64,000 nt of DNA from an uncultured Collinsella sp. (GTDB lineage: Bacteria; Actinomycetota; Coriobacteriia; Coriobacteriales; Coriobacteriaceae). Of this stretch, positions 30,293 to 39,397 are shown piece by piece (within the stretch, counting starts at the first letter, position 1; every line of letters begins with the position of its first letter). Below the pieces are notes generated by a model that saw only the letters and a list, made by a program, of their open reading frames with translations, had not been told where the DNA came from and did not search any database. The translations under genes were made by a program, and so were the position numbers. The DNA is taken from the NCBI GenBank assembly GCA_900540995.1, contig UQHO01000003.1, forward strand, positions 1 through 64,000. Reading direction: 5' to 3'.

Positions 30293-31027
30293 ATGGAAAC
30301 GGTTAGCGGCAATCTTGCCTCGGCGCTCAGGATCGAGCCGGGCATTACCGCGATTATCGGCAGCGGCGGCAAGTCGACGTTGCTGAAGACGCTGGGTCTC
30401 GAGCTCATGCGCGCCGGCGGCAGGGTGCTTCTCTGTACCACCACGCACATGTTTCCCGTCGCCGGCGTGCCATGGGACGGGTCGAGCCGTCGCCTGAACG
30501 CCGCGCCTTGGAAGCCGGGGACCCTGCATGTTCCCGGCTGTACCTGCGAGGCATGCGCGGGCATGAGCCGCGGAAGTATCTGCCAGGCGGGCGTTTTGGA
30601 CCCGGAGACAGGCAAGCTCTCCTCCCCTGCCGAGCCGCTCGACCAGCTGGCGCAGCGCTTTGACTACGTCCTGGCCGAGGCGGACGGCAGCAAGCGGCTC
30701 CCGCTCAAGGCCCACGCCGCCTGGGAGCCGGTGATTCCCTCTGGCACGGCCAACATCGTCTGGATCGCCGGCGCCTCAGGGCTCGGCAAGCCCATCAACG
30801 AAGCCGTCCACCGCCCCGAGCTCTTTTGCGAGCGTTGCGGCTGCGAGCCTACCGACATCGCCACACCCGAGCGCGTCGCCATGGTGCTCAATGCCGAGAT
30901 GCAGGCGCTGAAACTCAGCACCGCACGCGTCATGCTCAACCAAGTCGACACGCTCAGCGACCCCACGATGGCCGACCGCTTCGAGGCAGCTCTCGACCGC
31001 CCCGTCGTCGCCAGCAGCCTCAAGTAG
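30293..31027 (+). CDS. yqeC: Selenium cofactor biosynthesis protein YqeC
   Basis: A 244-residue protein with a P-loop IIGSGGKSTLL at residues 21-31, a TTTHMF motif, a cysteine cluster PGCTCEACAG, and LAEADGSKRLPLKAH, characteristic of YqeC. It is the second marker of selenium-dependent molybdenum hydroxylases alongside YqeB and is thought to act in making or inserting the selenium cofactor. Divergent from yqeB, convergent with the hydantoinase gene, and followed by a 32-bp-arm palindrome. The ribosome-binding site (GGTGA) is weak. Confidence 0.9.
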   Translation: METVSGNLASALRIEPGITAIIGSGGKSTLLKTLGLELMRAGGRVLLCTTTHMFPVAGVPWDGSSRRLNAAPWKPGTLHVPGCTCEACAGMSRGSICQAGVLDPETGKLSSPAEPLDQLAQRFDYVLAEADGSKRLPLKAHAAWEPVIPSGTANIVWIAGASGLGKPINEAVHRPELFCERCGCEPTDIATPERVAMVLNAEMQALKLSTARVMLNQVDTLSDPTMADRFEAALDRPVVASSLK

Positions 31028-31037
31028 CCGGCCCCAT

Positions 31038-31116
31038 CTCCTCAGTTGCGGTGAAATACGGACTGTTTGGCCGCCCGACGGCCGCAAACAGTCCGTATTT
31101 CACCGCAACTGAGGAG
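31038..31116. repeat. GTTGCGGTGAAATA palindromic repeat, copy 2 (perfect 32-bp arms)
   Basis: 31038-31069 is an exact reverse complement of 31085-31116, with a 15-base centre rich in GCCG. Each arm begins CTCCTCAGTTGCGGTGAAAT on its outer side. Situated between the convergent yqeC and hydantoinase stops. No T-run, so it is more like a mobile palindrome than a normal terminator. Confidence 0.9.
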
Positions 31117-31136
31117 GGGACACGGCATCTTTGCTG

Positions 31137-32504
31137 CTAGCGGGGGACGTAGCGGCCGGGCTGGGCTCCGGTGGGCTCGCCGTCGCGTGCCGCCAGCACG
31201 CCGTTCACAAACACGGCCTTGGCGCGGCCATGTGCCTCAAAGCCCTCGAGCGGCGTGTAGTCCACGGCCTGATGCTGTGTCGCGGCGCTGATCGTCCAAC
31301 GCGCGCAAGGATCCCACACGCACACGTCGGCATCGGCACCCTCGGCAAGACAGCCCTTGCGCGGGTACATGCCAAACACGCGCGCCGGGTTCTCGCTCAT
31401 CAAGCGGCAGAGGTCCTCGGGTCCCAGCTGTCCCTCAAAGCTCGTGGCAATCGCGACGGGACGATGCTCCACGCCGGGCCCGCCGTTGGGAATCGCGCGG
31501 AAATCGTCGCGCCCGCGGTCCTTTTGCCCGTGCAGGTTAAAGCTGCAATGATCGGTCGCAATCGTATCGATCTCGCCGGCCACAAGCGCCTCGCGCAGCG
31601 CGGCACGGTCGCCGGCATGGCGCAGCGGCGGGCTCATCACGTACTTGGCGCCCGCAAAGCCGTCCTCGCCCTGCTCCAGATAGCAGGTGTCGTCGAGCAT
31701 CAGATACTGAGGGCAGGTCTCGACATAGATATTCTTCTGCCCGCGCGCCTTGGCCGCACGAATGGCCTCGAGCCCCAACTTGGTCGAAAGGTGCACCACG
31801 TTGACTGGGGCGTCGCCGGCCAGGTGCGCCAGATACAGCAGGCGGCTCACGGCTTCGGCCTCACACACGTCCGGGCGGCTGAGCGCATGCCCCTCGGGCC
31901 CATGAATCCCCTGCTCGTACACGCGCTTCTGCAGCTCATTCACCAGCGTACCGTTCTCGCAATGCACGCACAGTATGCCGCCAATACGCTTGAGCTCCTC
32001 GAGCACCTCGAGCGTCTCGGCATCGTCCAGGCGCAAATGATCGTAGGCAAAGTAGGTCTTAAACGACGATACGCCCGCCTCGCGCATAGCCGAAAGATCG
32101 GCGCGGTTGCGTTCATTCCACTCGGCGAGTGCCATATGAAAGGCGTAGTTGGCCGTGCAGGTTCCGTCGGCACGGCGATGCCACTCGGCCAAGGCATCGG
32201 GCATGGTCACGCCGCGGTCGGCCGTCGCGTAGTCCACGATGGTCGTCGTACCGCCGCAGGCAGCCGCACGCGTGCCGGTTTCAAAGCTATCGGCTGTCCA
32301 ATCCATGCCGGTCCAGCACTGCATGTGCGTGTGGCCGTCGATAAAGCCGGGAAACACCCAGCAGCCCGCGGCGTCCTCGACGGTATCGTCGGCGCCCGGC
32401 TCAATCGCCGCGGCAATCCGCACGATCTTATCGCCCTCCATGGCAAGATCGGCGCGGCGAAGCCCCTGGGGCGTCACGAGCGCGCCGTTTTTGATGATGA
32501 TCAT
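31137..32504 (-). CDS. hyuA: Dihydropyrimidinase/D-hydantoinase-type cyclic amidohydrolase
   Basis: A 455-residue amidohydrolase. Binuclear metal site: H58 and H60 in FIDGHTHM, the carboxylatable lysine K149 in SSFKTYFAYD, further histidines in LCVHCENG and VHLSTKLG, and the aspartate in IATDHCSFN. The family opens cyclic amides such as hydantoins and dihydropyrimidines. In this locus the likely substrate is a ring intermediate from purine breakdown; the exact compound is inference. AAGGAG precedes the ATG. Eight bases follow the MocA-like gene, and both run on the minus strand. Confidence 0.93.
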   Translation of the reverse strand: MIIIKNGALVTPQGLRRADLAMEGDKIVRIAAAIEPGADDTVEDAAGCWVFPGFIDGHTHMQCWTGMDWTADSFETGTRAAACGGTTTIVDYATADRGVTMPDALAEWHRRADGTCTANYAFHMALAEWNERNRADLSAMREAGVSSFKTYFAYDHLRLDDAETLEVLEELKRIGGILCVHCENGTLVNELQKRVYEQGIHGPEGHALSRPDVCEAEAVSRLLYLAHLAGDAPVNVVHLSTKLGLEAIRAAKARGQKNIYVETCPQYLMLDDTCYLEQGEDGFAGAKYVMSPPLRHAGDRAALREALVAGEIDTIATDHCSFNLHGQKDRGRDDFRAIPNGGPGVEHRPVAIATSFEGQLGPEDLCRLMSENPARVFGMYPRKGCLAEGADADVCVWDPCARWTISAATQHQAVDYTPLEGFEAHGRAKAVFVNGVLAARDGEPTGAQPGRYVPR

Positions 32505-32512
32505 GTTGCTCC

Positions 32513-33127
32513 TTATCGATTCATACAGTTGGCCACGCGATCAAAATACGAGCAGGCGGCAATATGCTCCGCTATGCGTCGCTGTCCCTTGGCGGTATCG
32601 ACATCCCACAGCTCGTAGGCACGCGCTTCGACCAGCGTGACGTCGACGCGACCTTTGAGAATCGAACCGCCGCCGTCCTTGCCCTCAAGACACATAAGTG
32701 CATCGAACAGTTCCGCCGGAAAGAGCACCGGACTCGAAGGCTCACCGCTGCACGCCAAGCGCACCGGATGTTTGCGGCCACGCTCGTCAAACGCGTGAAC
32801 CATGGCATCAAAAGAATCCGCGCTCACAAGCGGCTGGTCGCCCGGCAAAAAGAGGCAACCTTTCCAGTTGCGTTCGACTCCCCACGAAAGGCCCGCACGG
32901 ACGCTTTCGCTGCGCAGCTCGCCATCGTGCAGCACGCACGGGCAATGCTTGTCCTCGCAAATCTGGGCGACCTCGGGCCAACGCGTCGAGACCACAACGT
33001 CAAAGCCCCGGGGAACCGAATCGATGGTCCGGGCAATCAGCGGCTCGCCATAGATATCGGCAAGCATCTTGTTAGAGCCAAACCGCTTGCCCTCGCCCGA
33101 GGCCATAATGACGCATCCAAGTTTCAT
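32513..33127 (-). CDS. MocA/YgfJ-like nucleotidyltransferase
   Basis: A 204-residue NTP-transferase of the molybdenum-cofactor cytidylyltransferase type. The nucleotide loop MASGEGKRFGSNKML gives GxGxRxG...K20, and LPGDQP holds the metal-binding aspartate. In E. coli MocA (YgfJ) makes molybdopterin cytosine dinucleotide for XdhA/XdhD-type enzymes, and this protein likely does the same for XdhD. GGGGAGG eight bases before the ATG at 33127 decides the start; the frame opens 18 codons further up. The neighbour immediately downstream is hyuA. Confidence 0.85.
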   Translation of the reverse strand: MKLGCVIMASGEGKRFGSNKMLADIYGEPLIARTIDSVPRGFDVVVSTRWPEVAQICEDKHCPCVLHDGELRSESVRAGLSWGVERNWKGCLFLPGDQPLVSADSFDAMVHAFDERGRKHPVRLACSGEPSSPVLFPAELFDALMCLEGKDGGGSILKGRVDVTLVEARAYELWDVDTAKGQRRIAEHIAACSYFDRVANCMNR

Positions 33128-33214
33128 GGTGATACCTCCCCTGAAACCATCGTACCCATAACTCGCGCCGCGGGCATCCACATCGAAAGCACTTATCCCG
33201 CACGCCCGCGATGC

Positions 33215-33250
33215 AAAAAAGGGGCACCCCGCCGATTGGCAGAGCGCCCC
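33215..33250 (-). terminator. Rho-independent terminator of ygeW
   Basis: GGGGC...GGC-aatc-GCC...GCCCC with internal mismatches, followed by TTTTTT on the minus strand, 28 bases past the ygeW stop. The stem is imperfect but the T-run is clear. Confidence 0.7.
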
Positions 33251-33277
33251 CTTTACATGGCTTACCTCAACCCGGCT

Positions 33278-34480
33278 TTAGGCCTGGAGCCAACGAGCGG
33301 TGTTGCGCTCGTCGAGGGCCTTGAGGGTAGCGGCGGGATCGGCAACCTTCTGCAGGAACATCATGGCAGCGATGGCGTACGGCTTGTAGCTGGCCTCCTT
33401 GTACATGCCCACGCGGTGCATGTCGAAGACGTCGGCGTTAACCTCGCCGTGCTCGCAGGAGACACCGGAGATGTCGGCGGGCAGCGGGTGCATAAAGATG
33501 GTGTCCTGGCCGTTGGCAGTCTTCTCCATGAGCTCGGTCGTAGAGCACCAGTCCTGATGGGTGGCGTTCTGGGCGAGCAGCTCCTTCTCGAGCGCAGCGA
33601 TGCCGGCGTCGTCGCCCTCGGCGTACAGGTTGGTACGCTTCTCCATGGCGGCAAACGGAGCCCAGCTCTTGGGGATCACGATGTCGGCGCCCTCGAAGGC
33701 CTCGGCCATGGTGTTGACCTGCTTAAAGGTGGTGCCGGACTCGGCGGCATAGCCCTTGGCGCGCTCGACGACCTCGGGCATGAGGTCGTAGCCCTCGGGG
33801 TGGGCCAGGGTGACGTCCATGCCAAAGCGGGGCAGCAGGCTGATCAGCGACTGCGGGCAGGACAGCGGCTTGCCGTAAGAGGGCGAATAGGCCCAGGTGA
33901 CGGCAACCTTCTTGCCCTTGAGGTTCTCGAGGCCGCCAAACTCGTTGATGAGGTAGAGCATGTCGGCAGAGGACTGCGTGGGGTGATCGGAGTCGGACTG
34001 CAGGGAAATAAGCGTGGGACGGTGATCCAGAACGCCGTCCTCGTAGGCCTGCTGCACGGACTCGGAGACCTCGGCCATGTAGGCATCGCCCTTGCCGATG
34101 TACATGTCATCGCGGATGCCGATGACGTCGGCCATGAAGGAGATCATGGTAGCGGTCTCGCGGACGGTCTCGCCGTGGGCGATCTGGGACTTCTTCTCGT
34201 CCAGGTCCTGCAGCTCAAGGCCGAGCAGGTTGGCGGCCTTAGAGAAAGAGAAGCGCGTACGGGTGGAGTTGTCGCGGAACAGGGAGACTGCCAGGCCCGA
34301 GTCGAAGATCTTGGACGAGACGTTGTTCTCGCGCAGCTCGCGCAGGGCGTCGGCGACGATGTAGAGCGCCTTGAGCTCGTCGGTGGTCTTGTCCCAAGTG
34401 TGCAGGAAGTCGCTACCGTACATACCCTTAAAATCGAGGCCGTTCAGCTGCTCGACGAGCTCGGTAAACTTAGCGTCCAT
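33278..34480 (-). CDS. ygeW: YgeW-type carbamoyltransferase
   Basis: A 400-residue member of the aspartate/ornithine carbamoyltransferase superfamily. The carbamoyl-phosphate loop is RDNSTRTR (S72-R76). DHPTQSSADM and MHPLPADI are the other conserved boxes. YgeW proteins do not use aspartate or ornithine and occur in purine-catabolism loci, where they are thought to move carbamoyl groups from a ureido or oxamate-like intermediate to phosphate. A carbamate kinase would be needed to make ATP; none is in this window. AAAGGA before the ATG at 34480 sets the start; the frame is open 62 codons further. Confidence 0.92.
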   Translation of the reverse strand: MDAKFTELVEQLNGLDFKGMYGSDFLHTWDKTTDELKALYIVADALRELRENNVSSKIFDSGLAVSLFRDNSTRTRFSFSKAANLLGLELQDLDEKKSQIAHGETVRETATMISFMADVIGIRDDMYIGKGDAYMAEVSESVQQAYEDGVLDHRPTLISLQSDSDHPTQSSADMLYLINEFGGLENLKGKKVAVTWAYSPSYGKPLSCPQSLISLLPRFGMDVTLAHPEGYDLMPEVVERAKGYAAESGTTFKQVNTMAEAFEGADIVIPKSWAPFAAMEKRTNLYAEGDDAGIAALEKELLAQNATHQDWCSTTELMEKTANGQDTIFMHPLPADISGVSCEHGEVNADVFDMHRVGMYKEASYKPYAIAAMMFLQKVADPAATLKALDERNTARWLQA

Positions 34481-34625
34481 GGAAATGTCCTTTCTAAAGA
34501 TGAAACGATCGCAATGAGTAGATGTGCTCCGGCATGCGCGTGTGGCTAGAACATGCAGAGCACCATGACGAGGACCCGCCACCGTTGAGGAAGCATGGGA
34601 GATAACGACCGCGGGCCCCAAGTCA

Positions 34626-34660
34626 ACAGGGGGTGCCGGGGACACGAGCGTCCCCCGGCT
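34626..34660 (-). promoter_or_regulatory. Hairpin between ygeY and ygeW
   Basis: GCCGGGGGAC-gctcgt-GTCCCCGGC on the minus strand starts about 20 bases after the ygeY stop, inside the 201-base gap to ygeW. There is no T-run, so it may be an RNA-processing or partial-termination signal. Confidence 0.45.
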
Positions 34661-34681
34661 CAACAAAATCGAGGAATGGGA

Positions 34682-36067
34682 CTAATCGATCTTGTTGTTG
34701 GTCAGACCGGCACGGAACACGGTGGCGTCGCCATCGGCCTGGCTCGGATCGTAGAGGTTCAGGGCAGCCACATACATGGCGGCAGCGGTGACCAGGTCGT
34801 CCTTGTAGGTGACCTCGTTGGGAGCGTGAGCCTGAGACTCGGCACCCGGGCCAAAGCCCACGCAGGGGATGCCGTAGCGGCCCTGGATGGAGACGCAGTT
34901 CGTGGAGAAGGTCCACTTGTCGCACAGCGGGCGACCGGTGCGCTTGTCCATGCTGGGCTCGCAGCCGATGCGCTCGTCACCAAACATGGCCTTGTGGGCG
35001 TCGACGAGGGCCTTGACGTGCGGAGCGGTCTCCTTGTTGATCCACGTGGGGAAGTAAGCCTCGGTCTCGTAGACCTCGCCGGTCCAGGACGGACGGTCGT
35101 ACATGTACATGGAGACCTTCACGTCGTCGCCGTACTTCTTGGCAGCCGGCAGGTTGCGGATCTCGTCCAGGCAGGACTCCCAGGTCTCGCCGGCGGTCAT
35201 GCGACGGTCGATGGAGATGGCGCAGGAGTCGGCCACGGCGCAACGGCTGGGGCTGGTGTAGAAGATCTGGCTGACGGTGCAGGTGCCGCGGCCCAGGAAG
35301 CGGGCATCCTCGAAGTGCTCGGGATTGTACTTGGGGTCGAGCATCTTGACGAGACCCTTGATGTCGGTCGACTCGTCGCAGCCGTTGTTGTTGAGGGCGC
35401 GGACGTCGGCGATGATGTCGGCCATCTTGTAGATGGCGTTGTCGCCGCGGTCGGGAGCGGAGCCGTGGCAGGAGGTGCCGTGAACGTCGACGCGGATCTC
35501 CATGCGGCCGCGGTGACCGCGGTAGATGCCGCCGTCGGTGGGCTCGGTGGAAATGACGAACTCGGGCTTAATGCCGTCCTTGTTGTAGATGTACTGCCAG
35601 CACATGCCGTCGCAGTCCTCTTCCTGGACGGTGCCGACGACCATGATCTTGTAGCCCTCGGGGATGAGGCCCATGTCCTTCATCATCTTGGCAGCGTAGG
35701 TAGCAGAAGCCATGCCGCCCTCCTGGTCGGAGCCGCCGCGGCCGTAGATGATCTCGTCGGTCTCGTAGCCCTCATAGGGATCGGCGTCCCAGTTCTCGAT
35801 GTTGCCGATGCCGACAGTGTCGATGTGGGAGTCGATGGCGATGATCTTGTCGCCCTCGCCCATAAAGCCCATGACGTTGCCCAGGCCGTCGACCTTGACC
35901 TCGTCATAGCCAAGGCTCTCCATCTCGGCCTTGATGCAAGCGACAACCTCGCCCTCCTCGCAGGACTCAGAGGGATGGGAGATCATAGCGCGCAGGAAGC
36001 GAGTCATATCAGCACGATGGGACTCAGCAGCAGCCTTGATAGCGTCGAAATCGAGTTCTTTAGCCAT
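34682..36067 (-). CDS. ygeY: YgeY family selenium-metabolism-linked M20 hydrolase
   Basis: A 461-residue M20-family metallohydrolase. Metal ligands are visible as H81 and D83 in IDSHIDTV, D114 in [10 protein letters not shown], and E148/E149 in VQEEDCDG. M20 enzymes cleave amide bonds. YgeY orthologues are found with YgeW, YgeX and selenium-dependent hydroxylases and probably deacylate or decarbamoylate an open-chain intermediate. AAAGG precedes the ATG. Downstream of ygeX and upstream of ygeW on one strand. Confidence 0.92.
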   Translation of the reverse strand: MAKELDFDAIKAAAESHRADMTRFLRAMISHPSESCEEGEVVACIKAEMESLGYDEVKVDGLGNVMGFMGEGDKIIAIDSHIDTVGIGNIENWDADPYEGYETDEIIYGRGGSDQEGGMASATYAAKMMKDMGLIPEGYKIMVVGTVQEEDCDGMCWQYIYNKDGIKPEFVISTEPTDGGIYRGHRGRMEIRVDVHGTSCHGSAPDRGDNAIYKMADIIADVRALNNNGCDESTDIKGLVKMLDPKYNPEHFEDARFLGRGTCTVSQIFYTSPSRCAVADSCAISIDRRMTAGETWESCLDEIRNLPAAKKYGDDVKVSMYMYDRPSWTGEVYETEAYFPTWINKETAPHVKALVDAHKAMFGDERIGCEPSMDKRTGRPLCDKWTFSTNCVSIQGRYGIPCVGFGPGAESQAHAPNEVTYKDDLVTAAAMYVAALNLYDPSQADGDATVFRAGLTNNKID

Positions 36068-36141
36068 TGTTCATAACCTTTCAAACGAAGGAATCTACCT
36101 GTGAGGTGGCGGAGCGATACCTATTTACTCCGCCCCAACGA

Positions 36142-37356
36142 TTAGCAAGTGGGATATTCGCCTTCCCAAACAATGCGGCGATACTGGTCGGGATCGGTGT
36201 CGCCCTCGGTGGAGAAGCAGAGCACGGAGCTCGTCTTGTCCAGGCCGATGAGCTCCTTGAGCTCGGCGTACTCGGGATCGAGCATGATGGTCTCGACCAG
36301 GCCGGTGGTCACTGCGCCGGACTCGCCGGAGATGACGCGCGGGTCGCCCTTCTCGGGAGCGCCCAGGGTACGCATGCCGCGAGCGGTGACCCAGTCGGGG
36401 CAAGACACGAAGGCGGTGGTGTGGTTGCGCAGGATATCCCAGCCCAGGATGTTGGGCTCGCCGCAGCACAGGCCGGCCATGATGGAAGGCATGTCGCCGT
36501 CCACGATACGCGGATCGCCATCGCCGGCGGCAGCACCCTTGTACAGGCAGGCGGCAGGCGCGCACTCGACCACAACAAAGGTCGGCGGGTTATCGGGATA
36601 CAGGTTGGTGAAGTAGCCCACCACGGCGCCGGCCAGCGAGCCCACGCCAGCCTGGACAAAGACGTGCGTCGGGCGGTTGATGGCCATCTCGCGCAGCTGC
36701 TCGGCAGCCTCGGAAGCCATGGTGCCGTAGCCCTCCATGATCCAAGACGGGATCTTCTCGTAGCCCTCCCAGGCGGTGTCCTGAACGATAACGCCGCGCT
36801 CGCAGGCGTCGGCCTCGGCGGCCGCCATGCGCACGCACTCGTCGTAGTTGACCTCTTCGATGGTCACCGTGGCGCCCTCGGCGGCGATGTTATCGAAGCG
36901 GGGCTTGGTGGAACCCTTGGGCATGTGCACGACAGCCTTCTGGCCCAGCTTGTTGGCAGCCCATGCCACGCCGCGGCCATGGTTGCCGTCGGTGGCGGTA
37001 AAGAAGGTAGCCTGGCCAAAGTCCTTGGCAAGCTGATCGGAAGTCAGGTAATCGAAGGTGCACTCGGCAACGTCCTTGCCGGTCTCGTCGGCAATGTAGT
37101 TGGCCATGGCAAACGAGCCGCCCAGGACCTTAAAGGCGTTGAGGCCAAAGCGATAGCTCTCGTCCTTAACGCACAGGTTGGACAGGCCCAGACGCGCGGC
37201 CTGGCCGTCCAGGCGGGCAAGCGGAGTGACGGTGTACTGGGGGAACGACTGGTGGAAGGCGCGGGCCTTCTTCACGTGGTCGAGACTCATGATTCCCAAG
37301 TGCTTGTCATCGCTCTTGGGCATCGTGTTGCTCGCCCACTGGATCTTATCGGCCAT
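36142..37356 (-). CDS. ygeX: Diaminopropionate ammonia-lyase
   Basis: A 404-residue PLP enzyme that converts 2,3-diaminopropionate to pyruvate and two ammonia. The Schiff-base lysine is K76 in YRFGLNAFKVLGG. TDGNHGRGVAWAA is the phosphate/PLP-binding glycine region. In gut-bacterial uric-acid loci this enzyme supplies pyruvate from the last nitrogenous intermediate. Enamine by-products of such lyases are cleared by RidA, whose gene lies at 58691. AAGGAG precedes the ATG. First gene of its transcript, divergent from a YheO-type regulator. Confidence 0.94.
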   Translation of the reverse strand: MADKIQWASNTMPKSDDKHLGIMSLDHVKKARAFHQSFPQYTVTPLARLDGQAARLGLSNLCVKDESYRFGLNAFKVLGGSFAMANYIADETGKDVAECTFDYLTSDQLAKDFGQATFFTATDGNHGRGVAWAANKLGQKAVVHMPKGSTKPRFDNIAAEGATVTIEEVNYDECVRMAAAEADACERGVIVQDTAWEGYEKIPSWIMEGYGTMASEAAEQLREMAINRPTHVFVQAGVGSLAGAVVGYFTNLYPDNPPTFVVVECAPAACLYKGAAAGDGDPRIVDGDMPSIMAGLCCGEPNILGWDILRNHTTAFVSCPDWVTARGMRTLGAPEKGDPRVISGESGAVTTGLVETIMLDPEYAELKELIGLDKTSSVLCFSTEGDTDPDQYRRIVWEGEYPTC

Positions 37357-37442
37357 ACGGTGAACTCCTTAGGTTCTCTCTTGCCGGCCCCCGCATACGC
37401 GTTTCAGCCCGATCCCATTCACACGGCTGAACTTTTATGTGG

Positions 37443-37512
37443 ATGCCAAACAAAAAGTTTGTTAGTAATGTTCTATCACACTTTTTGATTGGCATACCTA
37501 ACGAATTGTTTG
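37443..37512. promoter_or_regulatory. Complex operator region between ygeX and its divergent regulator
   Basis: ATGCCAAACAAAAAG (37443-37457) and CTTTTTGATTGGCAT (37481-37495) form a 15-bp inverted repeat with one mismatch and a 23-base spacer. Overlapping it, CAAAC-aaaaa-GTTTG (37447-37461) and CTAAC-gaatt-GTTTG (37498-37512) are two CWAAC-N5-GTTTG sites whose centres are 51 bp apart, close to five helical turns. This is a good candidate binding region for the adjacent YheO-type regulator. Confidence 0.6.
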
Positions 37513-37633
37513 TTGCCGTAATCGGTACTTTTTCGCCGCCGAACGGTCACATAACGCAGCGACGCTTTCGTTATTTGCGAACAGGTGTGGTTTATGGCAC
37601 AGTGAGCCCAAACTAATTTTTAGGAAGGTACCC

Positions 37634-38287
37634 ATGACCCCCGCACAGATTGAGTTTTACAAGCGCCTCGCACACGGCCTGGCGCTCCAATTTGGCCCCA
37701 ACTGCGAAGTCGTCGTCCACGATCTGGAGACCGAGGACGTAGACCACTCCATCGTAGTGATCGAAAACGGCCACGTCAGCGGGCGCAAACTGGGTGACGG
37801 CCCCAGCCATATCGTGTTTGAGTCCATGCACGAGGGCGCCACCGATGTACACGACCGCGAGCCGTACCTCACTAAAACCACCGACGGTAAGCTGCTCAAG
37901 TCCTCGACGATCTTTATCCGCAACGATGAGGGCAAACCCGTCGGCATTTTGGGCATCAACTTTGACATTACGCTTATGAAGGCTTTTGAGCGTTCGCTCG
38001 ACGCCTTTACCGGCACCGGCGGCACGGGCTATACCGAGCCCGAGCCCATTACCAAGAACATCGGCGACCTGCTCGAGGACCTGCTGCACGAGTGCGAGCA
38101 GTTTGTGGGCAAGCCCGCGGCACTCATGACCAAAGACGAGCGCATTCGTGCCATTGGCTACCTCGACCGTCGCGGCGCCTTCCTCATTTCCAAGTCGAGC
38201 GAGCGCGCCTGCGAGTTCTTTGGCATCTCCAAATACAGCTTCTATAGCTACCTCAATGAGGCCAAGGCGGCGGCCGGCGACAAGTAG
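37634..38287 (+). CDS. YheO-type PAS/HTH transcriptional regulator
   Basis: A 217-residue protein with an N-terminal YheO-like PAS sensor domain (about 10-120: FGPNCEVVVHDLETEDVDHS, LKSSTIFIRND, GILGINFDIT) and a C-terminal winged HTH (about 160-210: RIRAIGYLDRRGAFLISKS). The ligand is unknown; its position divergent from ygeX suggests an intermediate of purine breakdown. AGGAAGG precedes the ATG. A paralogue at 57922 sits divergent from the permease. Confidence 0.88.
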   Translation: MTPAQIEFYKRLAHGLALQFGPNCEVVVHDLETEDVDHSIVVIENGHVSGRKLGDGPSHIVFESMHEGATDVHDREPYLTKTTDGKLLKSSTIFIRNDEGKPVGILGINFDITLMKAFERSLDAFTGTGGTGYTEPEPITKNIGDLLEDLLHECEQFVGKPAALMTKDERIRAIGYLDRRGAFLISKSSERACEFFGISKYSFYSYLNEAKAAAGDK

Positions 38288-38410
38288 GCACTCGCCCGGA
38301 TTGACCCTCCCCTTTTGGGCGCGAGTTCTGGAAAGCACGAATCCAAGACCGAGCCGCTTGGGAAGTTCCATATAATCGATGTCATTAATATTTCGAAAGG
38401 ATGGAACAGA

Positions 38411-39397
38411 ATGGCGTTGAGCAAGGCATCATGCACCGGTCGCGGATTGATTCCGGCAATTGGTGGACATGTGCACCGCATGTTCGATGAGAGTGAAGAC
38501 GACCTGTTTTCGCTGAGCCTTGACGACGTGATGAATGATCGCCCGTGGACCGCCGACGAACTCATGGGCGGCGGGACTCGCCCGTCAAACCCCAATCCCG
38601 CACTTGCGCCTAAGACCGCATCTGCGCCGACTCCTGCGCAGTTGGCTGTTTCGACGCCCGCGCCTACGCCCGCACCCACTTCGGCGCCCACGACCGCTCC
38701 CCGCCCCGCAAGCGACCCGTCCGAGACCGCGGCATTTCTCGCTGCAGCGACGCAGGGCAAATCGGCCGACAGCACCGTTATGTACAGCGCCCAGCAGTTG
38801 CCTGTTCCTGCGGCACGCAAGCCTCCGATCGCAAGGCTCGACGAGCCCGTTGCCCATCAGGTTGCCTACGATTCCTGGGCCACAGCCGATCTGGATGAGA
38901 CCTCTACCGGCATGCCGGCGCTCGACGTTCCAGTTAACCCGCTTTTTGCCACCAACACGAGCGCCGTGGACTATGAGGGCGGTGCAGCATATTCCGATTA
39001 TTCCGATGACTATGCTGGCAATGGTCGCATCGAGACCGAGGGTTATGGCACCGCATCGAGCGATTATCTCAACGATCCGTACGCTGCCACGCCTGCACCG
39101 GAATATGACCCGGAGGCCGCGTCCGCGCCGGCGTATACCAAAAGCACGGGCGAAGAGCGCTTCGCCGATTATTACGCCAAGGAAAAGGCGCTGCGTTTCT
39201 CGGAATTTCCGCAGGCAGTCAAGGTTGCCTTTATCGCCATTGTCATTGCCCTGCTCGGTGTCATTGCGTTTGAGGGATTCCAGCTGTTCCGCGGCCCCAC
39301 CCAAGCGGAGTCGGAAACCCAGCAAAAAGAGGACGATAACCAGTACCTGGACATCAACACCCTCAAGGGCGACCCCAACGACGAGGACGACGAGTAG
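38411..39397 (+). CDS. Uncharacterised single-pass membrane protein, Pro/Ala-rich
   Basis: A 328-residue protein not matched to a family. A short N-terminal segment (HVHRMFDESEDDLFSLSLDDVMND) is followed by a long low-complexity Pro/Ala/Thr region, a Tyr/Asp-rich region (YSDYSDDYAGN), one membrane helix at about 277-299 (VAFIAIVIALLGVIAFEG) and an acidic C-terminus. AAAGGA before the ATG at 38411 sets the start. TATAAT lies 35 bases upstream. It starts the accessory island that splits the purine locus. Probably a bitopic protein with its long N-terminal part in the cytoplasm; topology is inference. Confidence 0.7.
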   Translation: MALSKASCTGRGLIPAIGGHVHRMFDESEDDLFSLSLDDVMNDRPWTADELMGGGTRPSNPNPALAPKTASAPTPAQLAVSTPAPTPAPTSAPTTAPRPASDPSETAAFLAAATQGKSADSTVMYSAQQLPVPAARKPPIARLDEPVAHQVAYDSWATADLDETSTGMPALDVPVNPLFATNTSAVDYEGGAAYSDYSDDYAGNGRIETEGYGTASSDYLNDPYAATPAPEYDPEAASAPAYTKSTGEERFADYYAKEKALRFSEFPQAVKVAFIAIVIALLGVIAFEGFQLFRGPTQAESETQQKEDDNQYLDINTLKGDPNDEDDE

